The notes: generated from the letters alone by a model not told the origin. Positions 24,267 through 36,840 are shown, numbered from the stretch's first letter. The stretch is DNA of 64,000 nucleotides from Diplocarpon mali (GCA_024741835.1 JAENRP010000168.1:1-64000), one strand, 5' to 3'. A program made the numbers and translations.

Positions 24267-24461
24267 TATTAAGCTTAAGTGAGTCGGCGCAGTAGGTAAA
24301 GGAGGCTTCTAAAGGTCGATAGTCGATATATTAGTAAGAGTTAAGGAAGGAAGGTTACCCCTTTCTTCCCTATAGCTATATACGTATCAACATCCTACTG
24401 ACTAAGCAGTAGGGTCACATGACAATACATCGGAGTGATGGCTATATCACCCATCTCAACA
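24267..24461 (-). repeat. Element A LTR, right (5' LTR)
   Basis: 195 bp, the less mutated copy, ending CATCTCAACA before the GTTAG duplication. On the minus strand it begins TGTTGAGATGGG. Confidence 0.93.
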
Positions 24462-25399
24462 GTTAGTAGCAATATTAAAGCGATCTAAGAGGCGGCCCGA
24501 ATCCTATCTAAAGAGACTTAGATATAAATCTCTATAGTCCTAAAGACTTAAAATGCTCTTCAACTAGCCTAGCTAAATAAAGCTTATGCCCTCTACTATA
24601 GTATCGACCTTGCGAATACTTAATAAGCTATAAGTGCCTTTGAATCTATCTAATATTAATAATTGACTATTCGCAGGATTTATTATACGCTATCTAAGGC
24701 AGCAATGCTACCTTTAGGCGTTTTGAAACTTAAGGCGCTAAGGTGCTCGGCTCCTTCTAGCGTATAAAGGGGCTATTTAGCTTAGCTAAGGGCCGCTCTT
24801 AAGCTCCCTTTAATAATATCTGCTACTAAAAGGGCAAAGGCAGATAGGTCCTTTCTAAGGGCTCTTTAAAGGGCGAGGATCTGGATCTTAATGATTTAGA
24901 TAAACCGAATCTAAAGGAGATCGCGGCCGCTCTTGCTTAAGTGCAAGCTTAAGAGGAGCGGGCCAACTTAGTCGCTATTTTGAGTAGTAAGGCCTCTAAG
25001 ACTTAAGGGGCTAGGGATCTACGCCTTAAAAATCCTAGTACTTAGGATAGGTGCTTATTAAGGATAGAATTATTAATAGATTATTATCTTTAGCAATATA
25101 ATAATCGCTGCTTTACCATAACCTCCTTTTTAAGTACTACTTAAGTAATAAAAAATGCAAATACGCGTAGGTAAGTAAGAAAAGATAAAAAAAAGGTAGT
25201 AATAGCAAGTGTAGGAATATAGTAAGAAAAGATAAAAAAAGAAGGTAGTAATAGCAAGTATAGGAATATATCTTATAGTAAAATAAAAAAATAAAAAAAA
25301 TTGCTAATAGCTTGCAATTAAAAATATTAGATATTATTAATCTAAGACCTTTTCAAGTCTAGTTATACCCTAATAGGCCTTTATACCTATCCCTCCTTC

Positions 25400-28300
25400 T
25401 TAATAGTTATCAAATTAGTATCTACCAGTTATTAAAGGGCCTGATTTGGATTGGCTTTTATTATAACATTAGCAGAGTTGCTAGCGCTATCGATCCAATG
25501 TATTTCTATAAGCTCCCTATTCTTATACAATTGTCGAATAGCTATTATATCGATTATTAATCGCTTCTCCTTTATAGTGCCCAATTTGATAATACACTTA
25601 TATAAGGAAAGGGAATCTATATATACAATAGTAAGGAGGCGAGGTAGACTCAGCTTAGCTGTTACTATATCGATTGTTATAGCTATAGAAACTAGTATAT
25701 CAATACCTGCTACTATGGCGTATAGTTCGGAGGCTAGTATAGCTCTTATCACTCTCTTACACTTCGTTAAGCTATAGTATAGAATATTGCCTTTTAAAGT
25801 GAACTGCGATTCTCCTTCCTTTTCTATAGCTAATATAATAATATAGCCGATCTGCAAGCTTAAATCCTTATTATTAGCAAAAGATCTATCGATAAATGCG
25901 AATAGCTTAGCATTTTATAAATTAATAGTAAGGTAGGTTAGGCCTCTTTCGGGGTTATTTCAGATCTATTTAAGTCGCTTATTTAGATTCTCTGCATTTT
26001 AAACTATTAGATCCTAGTATTAGGCTGCAGCTGACAAATCAAAGGAAGCTTTTAGCTGACAGATCGTAGCTAAATAAGCTCCCTTTGCTCTTTGCTCTAG
26101 GTATTATTACTTATAGCCCTCTTAAGAAGTATCGATTAGTTCCAGCCTTTAGCCTTAGCCCTTTTATCGCATATATACTATATCCCCTTCTTAAGAAATA
26201 ATATACCTATTGAAAGCTAGTGATTCAATACTTAATAGGTATTATATTAGCTTTATAAGGAATCCTACCCTTTTAATCTTATCCTCTTCCTTTTTTAAGA
26301 AGTCTGCTTCTCTAAGTATTAAAGTGTTATCCATTTGTTTTCCTACTATGCTAAAAAAGGGAGAAGTACTTAAGGTTAATAATAGATAAAGGTCATAAGT
26401 TGAGTTAGCTATACTAAGATTGCTACGATAGTGCTTATAATAGGTATTAAATTAATGATTTCCTAATTCGGGAATGCTATAAAGCGGCAGTACCACTTTA
26501 AAGACCGTACCTATAGAGAATAGCTTAGCAATATCTTATAAGGGAAATATAAATATATCGTATAATAGCTTTAAAGCTGCCTAGGTATACGCTTATATAA
26601 TATCCTATAGGCTAAGAATGCCCTTCTTACCCTATTCTTTAAAGTGTTCCTAGATTAATACTGAAAATGATACTAAAAGGCGTTAGCTTACTTATTAAAT
26701 AATTAGGAATTAAGTGATTATACCTTCCTCCTTCTTACTAGTATCGTTCTAGGCCTATACAATTAAGTGTGATTTCTCAAATAGGTGATCTATCTCCTTT
26801 CCCTTTATCTTATCAACTATTCTCGATTTGAAGATCCTCTTGCCTTTTATAATAGGGTCATTTTTATTTATTAGTATAAATACCTTCCTATTTATTAGCC
26901 CTTAGTACTCCTTTAGGCGAGATTGCTAAAAAGGGCGCCTAAGAGTAGTAATCTTACCTTCTGCCTATAGCTTCCGCGACAGTTCCTAGTCCTTATTCTC
27001 CTTCTCTATCAGAAATACCTCTGATTTAGCCATATATAGCTTATCGTCTGCTTTAAAGGATATCCATATCTTAGTATTATAATTATTATTAATTATAAGA
27101 AGGCCGAAAATAGGCTTAATAAAGGGAACCTCTACTCTTAGCGATTGCTTACGGCTATTAAGTTGCAGCTTAATTAAGTAAGATAGCTTTACTTCTTTAT
27201 CGACGTTAGTTGCGTTCTACTCCCTTTTAATAGTCGTTCGATCCTTAGGTTTAATTCTTCTAGTTTCCTTTAAGTAGTTTTCTTTATTATCGATTTTAAA
27301 TAAGCGTACGCTTATCGACCTAAAGTGCTTTATTCTACCGCTGATATTAATTATATAGGTTTCGTTCTCTAAGCCTAGGAACTCGAATAGGCCTATCTAT
27401 CCTCCCTTCTCCTAATATACTAATACCAGGTCTTTTAGCCTTAAATTGTAGATATAAGTAGTTCTAAGGCCATTCCTTATGCCTAAAGCATTATTGACCT
27501 TATAAGTAGTATAGATCTTCTTAACTTCCTTTATAGCCTTTTTAATTATTGCTACCCTTTATTCTACTAATAGATTTAGTAGATCTAATTCAATTAGCCT
27601 TAGATATGCCTTAAAAATAAGTAAGGTGAGAATTATCCTATTAGGCCCTACTATATTATTAACTGCTTTAATAGCTATTTATAGCCTCTTATTATCGCTT
27701 AATCAGGGCTATTTAGCTATTATTATCTTAAAGGCATATCTTAAAGGGCGATAATACCATTTGACCTTACCGATAGAGTGGTACGCCTTTATAGGAACTA
27801 GTTTAAGGGTTATTCCTATAGATCTTAAAGAGCTTTTAAACTCTACTAAGTTGAAGTTAATGCTATAATCGTATACTATAAAATCAAGAGGTCTAATATA
27901 TATATCTAGCTAAGCTAATTTAAGGGCTTAAAATACTGCGTCGGCCGAATATGCTCCTATTCCCTTTTATAAGAACCTTATAGCTCTAAATCCTATCGCT
28001 TTATCAACTATATAAAGGGCGTTCCTTCTATTAAACTAAGTAATATCAATATATATAGTATAATTAAAGTTAATATTATCTTATAGCTTGAATTAAAATC
28101 TATAAGGAGCGTTGGCATAGAGTTAATAATATTAGCATATTTCCCTTACTCTTGCTATAATGCTAGAGTCGACGTTATGACCAGCCTAGTTCAAAAGGTA
28201 TTTAAGGCGCTTTATTAAAAGATATCCGAATCTTTTATATAGCCTTTAGATCTTTATTTCTATTAAGTGGCATATATTAATTATACCCTTTAAAGTTATT

Positions 28301-28500
28301 AGAAGTTACTCTATTATATTAAGTAGGAGCTATAAGTGCTTATGTTTTCTAACGATTAAGTATTTCTCTTTACCGATTATAAGCAAATTGCGCAGATTAT
28401 TATATTTAGCTCTTATTTTATCAAGTTATTATAAGCAGACTAAAAACGGTATATCTGCCTTTACAATTAAGAACTCTATAAGGCCTACTGGTATTTGAAT
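25400..28500 (-). pseudogene. Element B integrase, reverse transcriptase and RNase H (decayed)
   Basis: On the minus strand, from the right: an integrase segment with HSIGKVKWYYRPLRYAF and QLSDNKRLQIAIKAVNN-like residues (about 27,650-27,800); RT with DIIQAYTQ, VVLPLYSIPELGNHQF and TYYKHY (about 26,450-26,600); RNase H with FAFIDRSFANNKDLSLQIGY (about 25,850-25,920), LASELYAIVAGIDIL, YIDSLSLYKCIIKLGTIKEK and RQLYKNRELIEIHWID (to about 25,460). A 141-codon stretch of the RNase H (25,432-25,857) has no stop. These belong to a widespread fungal Ty1/Copia pol lineage. RIP-type stops break the rest. Confidence 0.82.
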
Positions 28501-31015
28501 AGTTGTCTTACTAATTGTATTTTGCAAACCTGCCTTAAAGGTAATTTTATACTTTTTAGCGCTAAGTAGAGCTAGAACTACATCTTATATATTTTGCAAA
28601 GCTTTAAATTAGTTAATTCTTCTTATATTTTTATTTAAGGTGCCTATATCAATTAGGAATCCTTAGAAGAACTAATCTATTTACTAGGTTATAAATACCT
28701 TAAGGTCTATTTATATTAGTTTATTAACCCTTATTATCAAGAGGTATTTAGCCTTCTGCTTTTTAAGCTAGTTAAGCATAGTTCTTAAGTTATATTCCTT
28801 TTTAAAAGCTAGGAATACTATTATAAAATTGATATTACTATCCTTAAAGTCGCTAATTGCTTAATCCTCTTCTTTTAAAGACGTTTCCTATTCCTCCTTA
28901 TTAGTCCTATTGCCCTTTAAATATATTCCTTTATCTTCTTATAAAAGGTATGCCTTATATATTTTATCTATTAGCTTATACCCTTCAGCTTATCGGCTTA
29001 TTATATAGCAAGACTTCTAAGCGGCTCTTTCTTCTTCTAAGTGCTTGCTACTATAGCAGTCCTTTTTCTAATATATAATATACCCTATATAGCCTGGTTT
29101 TAATTAAAAGGTTATTCCTCTCTTATTACCCTAGGTAAACTTTATCTTTCTATTCGAAAAGTGCGCTATAGATTACCCTTGCTCTTTAGTCAAATGATAT
29201 TAAGGTCTATTAGTAGCTGAACTAGGGTGCTAGGATTTAAATAGTCTATCCTAGGCAACTATTCCTGCGTAAGCCTATAAGCTATTTAATAGAGCTAGGA
29301 ATATCGCTAATAGCTTAAAAAGTACTATTTAAAATAGCCGATTCTTAGAAACGCCTTATATAAGTCTATCTCTAATCGATCGATTGTTTCTTATACTAGT
29401 ATATAGGCCCAATTATAGGTTTTATAGCTTTTTAGCATAGTTCTTAAGTTAGGTTAGGATCGGTTTCCCCCTTTAATAGTTCTCTTATTAGAATAGGTCA
29501 AATATCAGCTGAAACTACCTCCCTAGGAATCTGCTACTTCTCTCTTTGGTCTTATAATTAGCCCGAATGGCCTCTACTAGCTTAGCAAACTTAAAGTTCT
29601 TATTTTATAAGTACTAATAGTAGTATATTAAGGCCGAGTCTTATAGTATAGATAGAAAGGTTTAATACTATATACTTTAGTCTATAAAGGCTCTTTAGTA
29701 TAAATCGGCAAATATATAAAGCTTCTTATTAAGGTGATCTTTCTTACTTAAGTACTAAGTCTCTTTAATATATATCTTACTTAGATTTATAAAGGTTTTA
29801 GCCTAATCTAAAGTCAAAGGTTTTATAATATATTAGGATAGTTAAGCGTCGCTTTAGTTAAGGTCCAAAAGCGCTCTTAAATCCCTTCTTATAGCAAAGG
29901 GTAGTAACGATCTATCTCTTAATTGGATCAGTGGCATCGGTATCGGATTTAGGATCTCTAAGTATTATAAGACTAGTATTTGTCTTAATTGGGGTTAATA
30001 AGGTATTCTTTTAAGGTTATATCATTTGGTTATTTATCTTAAAGTATCTACTTTATATAAGTTGTCTTATAAAATGTTATTATATCTAAGGTATCTTTAC
30101 TAAAGCGAGTCTTAGCGTAATACCTCCTATTTAGCTATAGTAACCCTTTAAGCGGGTGGCTCGCTTATTTGTATAGATTCGGCAAATTCTAAAGTAGACC
30201 TTATTCTATATCTTAGAGATTATGCTATAACTGAGTTTAGTACTTCTTAAGTCTATAACTCTAGCTGATCTTTTAGCTACTCATTTCCTTCTTAATATAC
30301 TATATTGAAAAGTACCTAGCTAATTAAAACGCCCTTCTTACGCTAAATATATACTCTATAGTACTAAAGGTTGTCCTTTAAGTATTATTAAACGTCCTTA
30401 TCTAGCGATTTAAAGTCGCTAACTATCTAATCTTAAAACTCCTTTTAAAAGTCCTTAGTAAGGTATAGCCCTTTCCTTTTGCCGTCTTATAATATCTTTT
30501 AAAAGTTCTTTGCGTATTAATCTTTTAATCTAAGGGCCTTTTCGCTAGGTTGATCCTCTTAAGGTCTTATATCCCTTTTAAGGTCCCTTAGTATCTGGGG
30601 TTGCTTTAGATTAAGCGGTATTAATAGTCTCCCCTTAGTTATTTCCTAATATTATCCGAATATTACTCTACGTCCTAATAGGGTCTAAAAGAAGTCTAAT
30701 ATAGTTGTATTTTGCGTATTGTTACACTATTATCTAATTATAATTAGGATACCGATTGCACTCTGGTTTTGCCTTAATTATAATACATAATAGAATATAA
30801 GTAGAAGAGGATAGTATCTACCTTTAAAGTAATAACTCTAGCTCAATTTATATACCTTTCGCCTTTTTCCCTTTAATAATAACTGATATTACTTTATACA
30901 TTTAGGTTAGTATTTAAAGTAAGCTGAAAATACAATTAAATACTCCTTAAATTAAGAAAGAATTCTTTAGTTTAATAACCTTGCTATCTATAGTAAAGGT
31001 ACTACTACTAATTAG
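28501..31015 (-). pseudogene. Element B 5' part, presumed gag and protease (decayed)
   Basis: By position between the integrase and the 5' LTR this should encode gag and protease. I cannot assign either motif with confidence. The stretch is RIP-mutated throughout with no frame above about 65 codons. Confidence 0.4.
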
Positions 31016-31304
31016 TATAAGTTCTATACTAGTAATCGATATTCATATAAATATAGTTAAGTACTTATTATTAAAAAGAATCTATTATAATATCTATCTA
31101 TCTTTATATAATTAAGATAGTACCTTTATACCTATAAATGTCCTCCCTCCTATAGTCCCTCTTAGCTATATATAGATATCCTTCTAAGGTCCTCCGGCTG
31201 AATAGCTGTCCGAAATACATATGAAACCCCTTATATCGCATATGGTACAGCTGTGTAAGATGACCCTAGGAACGAGGGCAGCTTGCCTCCTGCATAGGAA
31301 TCTG
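31016..31304 (-). repeat. Element B LTR, right (5' LTR), first 289 bp
   Basis: It aligns with 18,455-18,743. It is interrupted after AATCTG by element C. The last ten bases of the LTR follow C at 54,855-54,864. The ATCTG at 31,300-31,304 is repeated at 54,850-54,854. Confidence 0.9.
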
Positions 31305-31611
31305 TGTAACGACATAGAACCGCCGAAGTGCAAGAACAAGTATAGGAGCAAGAAGTAGTGCAAAAGGCGTATTCTATAGGTCTAATACAAAGGAAACGAA
31401 GAAGTTAGAAAGCCCTCCTTAGGGGAGAACCCTTCTTCTTTATATATATAAGCAGCTTAAGGCTCTTTGTCCGTTTATATGATATTATGTAAGAATATCC
31501 TTTTGCACCTTTAGGGTCGATTCGAAATAACCTTGCGTCGAATCGAGATTGCAAAACCTTAAAACGCCATACTCTTAGGTAATTGCATTAAGTGGAGGTG
31601 CAGCTATTATA
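31305..31611 (-). repeat. Element C LTR, left (3' LTR)
   Basis: 307 bp, matching 54,543-54,849 end to end with C/T and G/A differences. The end mutates from GCCGTTACA to GCTATTATA. Confidence 0.92.
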
Positions 31612-31972
31612 CTACCTCCCCCCTTTAAGAACGCTTGCCTATAAGCGTTAGTAGGTTATGATGATTTTCTTATAGTAATATACTTAGCATATTATTATAT
31701 AAATAGTACTATTCTATATTTGGTTTAGCGCAAGTCGTATTATATACTTAAATTTGTTTTTCCTTTTATAGGATCTTCCTTTTTTAATATAATAACTATA
31801 TATAATCGCATAGGTCCTCTACTCCTACTATTATAGCGCAAGGCTAATGCATAGTAGTAGAAACAATTACTATTACTACTACTAACTACTATAAGTAAGT
31901 TTGCCTTAGTTTAAGGTCGAATCGCATCTAATATGCGTAGTGCCGATCCCTTTGCCGTTAGGCACTCTTGCA

Positions 31973-32743
31973 ATGGCCTACTGCGTTTATTATTACTAGT
32001 ATATGCGGCGCCTTATGTGCGATATTGCGTATAAGTGCGAATTTGAGTCTGAATGTAGTAAAAAGTGCTACTAGTATTAGGAGTAGAAGGCAGAGTACAT
32101 TCTTATAAGTACCTCGAATTAACTCTTTAGTTCTATTTGCGCTAATACTTATTTATAGCTTCCCTCTTATATTAAGGAGGAGTTCGCAGCGCTATCTGCG
32201 GCCCTTAAGGAGTAGTAGGGGAAGGCTGCTTAATAGTAAGAGGAGGACGATAGTAGTGATAATAATAATGCGTAAGCGGTTTTAGCAAGGAACTGTAAGA
32301 TGCTCTATTAGGAGGCGGTCTAGCGCGCCTGGATCCTTATCAACCTTTTGCTAATAGCTAGCGCAAAGGCTTTAACTAGCTGCACTTAACTCGAGCGCAC
32401 TAGCCTTATAAAGCTCTATTCTATAGCTAAGGCTATAGTAAGCTAGCTAAAGGGGGTCTAGGCGATAATTGTTATAAGTTTAATCCGAATTAGTATCGAA
32501 TCGATCGCTGACTTTCTAATAGGAGTGCGGTAACCTTATTAAGTCTTAGCTAGTAAGGTTAAAGTAATCCAGCCGAATTATACTAAGCCTCCTAGGGTCT
32601 ATTGCTATATTAGTAGAGCGGACTGCTATAATAGTAGAGTCTCTTATAAGAGGAGAAGGGCTTATAATAATAAGGGTAGTATTAGGCGTAGTAGCTAATA
32701 GGGCGGCGCTAGTAGCAGTAAGAGGAGGTCGGGGTTGTTCTAA
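31973..32743 (+). pseudogene. Antisense frame in element C with a Cys-rich cluster
   Basis: Between C's chromodomain and its 3' LTR, on the strand opposite pol, a frame of 256 codons runs from ATG at 31,973 to a TAA at 32,741-32,743, interrupted only by TAA/TAG. Near the start it has several Cys codons (RRLMCDIAYKCEFESECSKK, then CYQ) spaced like a small zinc-binding cluster. It continues with LPSYIKEEFAALSAALKE, an acidic run (EEDDSSDNNN) and a basic Ser/Arg tail. The DNA here is less AT-rich than its surroundings. I do not recognise the family. Accessory antisense frames near the 3' LTR are known in some plant Gypsy elements. Confidence 0.45.
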
Positions 32744-32999
32744 GCGGGGGTGTAGATAGGAGGCGAGCTCTAGCTTTAGAACGGAATTAGAGCTTGTCTT
32801 CCTAAGCGCAGAGGAGGAGGGGTTAGAGGAGTTATAAGGGAAGGAGGCAGTAGGCCTAGTATTATTGTTTTTCTATTTTTATTATTTTTCTCCTTTTTTT
32901 TTTATATTTTTAAATTTGTTTACTAACCTATTTCGCATTTAGCCTATTATCTTCTAAGTGATTATAATTATTTATACCACTTTCCTAAGCCTTTAGCTA

Positions 33000-35629
33000 A
33001 GCTTATAGGTTTTAAGGTAGTCCTAGCTTTATAGGATTAGCCTAATAAAAGTCGCGAATCCTATATAAGGACTTTATAAAATTTAAGGCGTAATACTAAC
33101 TTAAATTAAGGTTATAACCAGTCCATTTAACTTAGTACTTTAGTTTTCCTTAAAATAAGCGTATACTTAGTATCTTAAATACTTTATACTCTTTTTACTT
33201 GGCGATCTTTTCTATAATAGGCTAGGGTTATTCTTAACCTAGTAAAGGGTTCTATAGATCTTTGAATAATAGCTCTAGTATAAAGATATTATATATTATA
33301 GAACCTATAGGTAGCTTAATCTAATATAAATTGCTTACTTTCTTAAGAACCTTAAAAGGACCTTCCTATTAATTAGCCAGTTTCCTACTAAGGCGGTAGT
33401 TCTTAAGATTTTTTATTAAAAGGTAGACTATATCTTTAAGTTTCTAATCAATCTCCCTTTAGTATTAATTTATAGACTTACGCATTTTCTCTTAGGTGTA
33501 TTCCATATTGCCTTTTACTACTTCCTAGGCTAAGTGCATCCTCTTTACTACTAGCTTAGCCTTTGCTTAATTCAATCTCTCTTATAGGCTAGAAGGTTTT
33601 AAAGAGATCTAGTCCTAACTTATTTAAAGTGCAACTCTATACTTAAGCTAATATAGGGTCATACTAATTGAAGTGTAAAGGAGAGTCGATTGCGTATAAT
33701 CTATTAATAGAATTAGCTTACTTCAATTATCTTAATAGTAATTAATAAAAGGCTATAGCCTTAAATTAATATACTTATTTATAATCTCTGTTTAGCTATT
33801 AGTCTCCTTATAGTACGCTATAGAGAGTTTGATCTTAATACTAATAATATAGCAGAACTCTCTTTAAAATAAGGAGACGAATTAAGGGCCTTAGTCGAAG
33901 GTAATTGTCTTTAAAGTATGGCCAAATCGATATATCTATTAAACGAACAATTGGGCAGTTCCTTAAGCGTTAATATCTTTTTAATAAGGGATTATAATAG
34001 CGCTTTTACTAAGTCGGTTTATAAAAACCAGGATTCGATCAAAACTGTGCTTATTAAGAAGGAAATCCTTAAAATCTATATATAAGTGCTACATAGGATA
34101 ATTAGGAATAAGAAGGAGCTGTAAGAGGCCTTATTGCTTAGTTGTCTTTAAATATAAGAATTGATAAGGTCTGCAGTTTGTAATAAATCTTTTGCAGTCT
34201 AAACCTATCTTAATTTAATAGTACTTAAGAGCAAGTAGCTAATAGGTCTTTAAGCTACTAGGGTATGCGCTTAAAGGTTAATCATAAGCTTCTTAAATTA
34301 GACAAGTGTATAAGGGAGTATTATAGTATATGTAAAGATGCTCCTTAAAGTAAAGTAATCTGTCTTTTAAAGAGTAGTTTTTAAAGAGGTTGGTGCGAAT
34401 CTCTTAAAAGGATTTACAATTATCTTAATAAAGCTTTTTAATCAAATTAAAGGAATCCTTAGGTCGATTTAGGATCGAATTAGGAGTATCAGTTGATATT
34501 AGGGCTAAGGTGCCTTTAGCAGATTCGGCGAGAAATTTGTCAGCCAGTTCGGTATTAATTCAAAGGTCTAATTAGGCTAGGGAAATCAGAACCTAGGATC
34601 GGCTATTTAGCTTCGCTTATTTATAAATTAGTATATCTTACTCTTAGTAGCTAAGAATATTAGCCTTTTAGTTGTCTTTGCTAAGAGTATATATAATTCG
34701 AAAATTGAAATTAGATAAAAATTCCATTTATTAGTACTATTTTGCAGTTAGAACCTTAGTAGTTATAAAGTACTTAAGGGAGCGGTAATCTAAGTAAATA
34801 TCAACTTGCTCTTTAAGTAATATAAGCTTAAGTCTCTATTTATAATAGGATTCAATAATAGCAAAGAGTTCCTTATTATATATTTCCTAATTAGGTTTGT
34901 ATCTAAAGAGTATATGCGAATAGAAGCCGATTAAGTACTATTGCTTATTAGAGTATTATTAAGAAAGTACTTTAGCAATAATACTATTAGAAGTATTAGT
35001 TTCCAGCTTTATAAGCAAGTTAGGGTTAAAATAGTAAATCTACTAAATCAAGAGCAACTGCTTGCAAAGCTCTTTAAAAGCGATTTGGTACTCTTCTATC
35101 TAATTCTAGAGTACTATTAGTTAGGTTAAAATAGAAAGGGGTTTAGCGATTAGTCTAAAGTTGCAAATGAATTATTAATAGAACTTGCAAAATCCTAGGT
35201 AGGACTTTACTTTAATAATAGTTTTTAAGTACTTTCAATTATGCAATAGTTCGACCTTTTTAAAGTCTAGTTCGATCCTAGTTGTTATTAGAATATATTT
35301 AAGATATTAAGTATAAGTAATATAGAACTCGCACTTTTTAATATCTGCTTAAAGGCTAGCCTTTAAAAGTCGTTTTAATACCTTTTTAATATAACCTTAA
35401 TACTCTTTAATATTCTTAAAGTAAATTAAAATATCGTTTAAATATGCTATATAAAAATCATTTAAGTAATTTAAAAGAATATCATTTATATACTACTAGT
35501 AAGTACTAGGTCTATTATAGAGGTTAAATAGGAGAATCTTGCATTTATAGGATCTGTACCTTATTCGAAAGGTAGTATATTCCTCTAATTTAAGGTCTAT
35601 TTGTATCTAATTAAAAGCGGCTCGAATAT
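33000..35629 (-). pseudogene. Element C RT (part), RNase H, integrase and chromodomain (decayed)
   Basis: Reading the minus strand leftwards, the RT tail next to D1 carries NQIRIDPKLEEYTTFRIRY (canonical F-N-x-x-R-I-x-x-x-x-E-x-x-T-A-F-x-T-x-Y). RNase H lies at about 34,200-34,900. The integrase end has NQAKAKLVVKRMHLAQEV and LKNYRLSRKLAN, the GPF-type motif. At about 33,020-33,192 a chromodomain reads EYKVFKILSIRLFQGKLKY then TGYNLNLSQYYALNFI, matching E-x-I-L-x-x-R..Y-x-V-K-W-x-G-Y..T-W-x-x-x. In live chromoviruses this domain steers integration to marked heterochromatin. Here Trp and Gln codons have become stops. Confidence 0.87.
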
Positions 35630-35870
35630 TATAAAACAGAGGGGAGACAACACAAGAATAGGCCTAAGGGAAGACCTAAAAACAAAAGGAGGAAGCACCA
35701 CAAGCGGGCTCTCTTAGATATAATATTAGGAATAAGTCCCAAGTATAGGGTATATTCAGTACTATGGCGACACGCGCTGTCTCTATATACAGAAGATGGC
35801 CCTTTTATCCTCCCACCGTCCTGCGTCGATCATATGATATATGTCACGAGACCTATCTATCTTAGGTCTC
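35630..35870 (-). repeat. Extra inverted D-type LTR at the left end of D1
   Basis: 241 bp matching the D LTR in reverse. It starts TATAAAACAGAGG (reverse of the LTR end) and finishes at the LTR start. It keeps many CpA/TpG steps that the adjacent direct LTR has lost (for example GACAACACAAGAATAGG), so it is markedly less RIP-mutated. Confidence 0.88.
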
Positions 35871-36086
35871 TATATATATTACATAATCGACGCAAGACAG
35901 TGGGAGGATAAAAGGACCATCTTCTATATATAGAGATAGCGCGTATCGCTATAGTATTAAATATACCTTATACTTAGGACTTGTTTTTAATATTATATTT
36001 AAAAGAGCCTGCTTATAGTGCTTCCTCCTTTTGTTTTTAGGTCTTCCCTTAGGCCTATTCTTATATTATCTCCCTTCTATTTTATA
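35848..36086 (+). repeat. D1 5' LTR, joined to the inverted copy through a palindrome
   Basis: The junction 35,848-35,870 is an imperfect palindrome with arms GAGACCTA and TAGGTCTC shared by both LTR copies. The D LTR normally starts TATGGAGACCT, and its first 20-odd bases are self-complementary. The direct copy then continues to ...TTTTATA at 36,086. Confidence 0.85.
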
Positions 36087-36840
36087 TTAGTGACTTACGC
36101 AGGGACCGATTTCTTGAGATTTCTATCCTTATATAACCTTATTGATCTTTTAGTTCGCAGATAAGAGACCGGCCTTTGAAATACGTCTTTAAAACACTTA
36201 TAGCATTTTAATCAACTTTAAAACCCTTATCTTTAATTGCTTAGTTACTTAGAACTATCGATTTTCGTTTAGCAACTATTAATAACCTTAGATTTTCCCT
36301 TTTCGGCTCTGCTTTAAAAACCCCTATTTTCTTCCTTAACTTCGAGATTCTCGGAATTTTCGGCTTTTTAGTATAAAAAGTTTAATAAACCTTATAATAG
36401 CAATCTTTAATAGCAGTAGTTTCAAGTACTTAAGTAATACTAAGCGCAAACTCTAATTAGAAGTATCTCTGCAGAATCTTTAGAAATCCAAATCTGATAA
36501 TTTAGCTGCCTTAGCTAAATAGAACTTTAAAAATTGCCCTAGAATTGTCTCTAGAGACCCCTTTATTCTAAGGACTAATAGGAATTAGCCTAAAGGCTAA
36601 GAAGAATCTTAGATATAAACCTTATCTTAGAAATTGGTCTTTAATTAAGTAAACCTTATCTTATTACAATTAGTTGCAACGCTCCTATTAGCTATTTAAT
36701 ATTTACTTAGAATCTCTTAGCAAACTCGGATTAAACTTTTAGTAGAATCCGGAATTCTACTCCTAGGCCTAGCCTATAAGTAGGAGGATAAAAAGATATC
36801 TTTAAATAACTTAAGACTACTATCTACTTTTTTAATATTA
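36087..36840. other. D1 leader between 5' LTR and gag
   Basis: It begins TTAGTGACTTACGCAGGG, identical in kind to D2 (58,662 on). No standard TGG-starting tRNA primer site is visible, so the priming mode is unclear. One palindrome lies at 36,759-36,782, out of phase with gag; its D2 equivalent is at 59,334-59,357. Confidence 0.5.

Larger units (their letters stand above)
19657..24461 (-). mobile_element. Element A: Ty1/Copia retrotransposon, 4.8 kb, with palindrome array
   Basis: The 195-bp LTRs lie at 19,657-19,851 and 24,267-24,461, with inverted termini TGTTGAG/CTCAACA (TATTGAG in the mutated copy). A perfect 5-bp duplication, GTTAG, lies at 19,652-19,656 and 24,462-24,466. The primer-binding site abuts the right LTR, so transcription was leftward. 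The order from the right is gag, protease, a palindrome-rich spacer, integrase, RT, RNase H. The integrase-RT join looks like an internal deletion. The right (5') LTR retains more C and G than the left. Confidence 0.92.
19330..25110 (+). pseudogene. Possible antisense frame near the 3' end of element B, split by element A
   Basis: Element B has about 1.7 kb between its RNase H and its 3' LTR. On the plus strand, antisense to pol, a frame runs through 19,330-19,656 and resumes after element A at 24,462 with phase kept when one GTTAG copy is removed. It reads, for example, LECNLEDLPKAFQVLCVRYT on the left and SKAAMLPLGVLKLKALRCSA on the right. Only TAA/TAG interrupt it. In RIP-mutated DNA such openness is weak evidence because TGA is rare everywhere. 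No domain is recognised. It could be non-coding. Confidence 0.3.
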
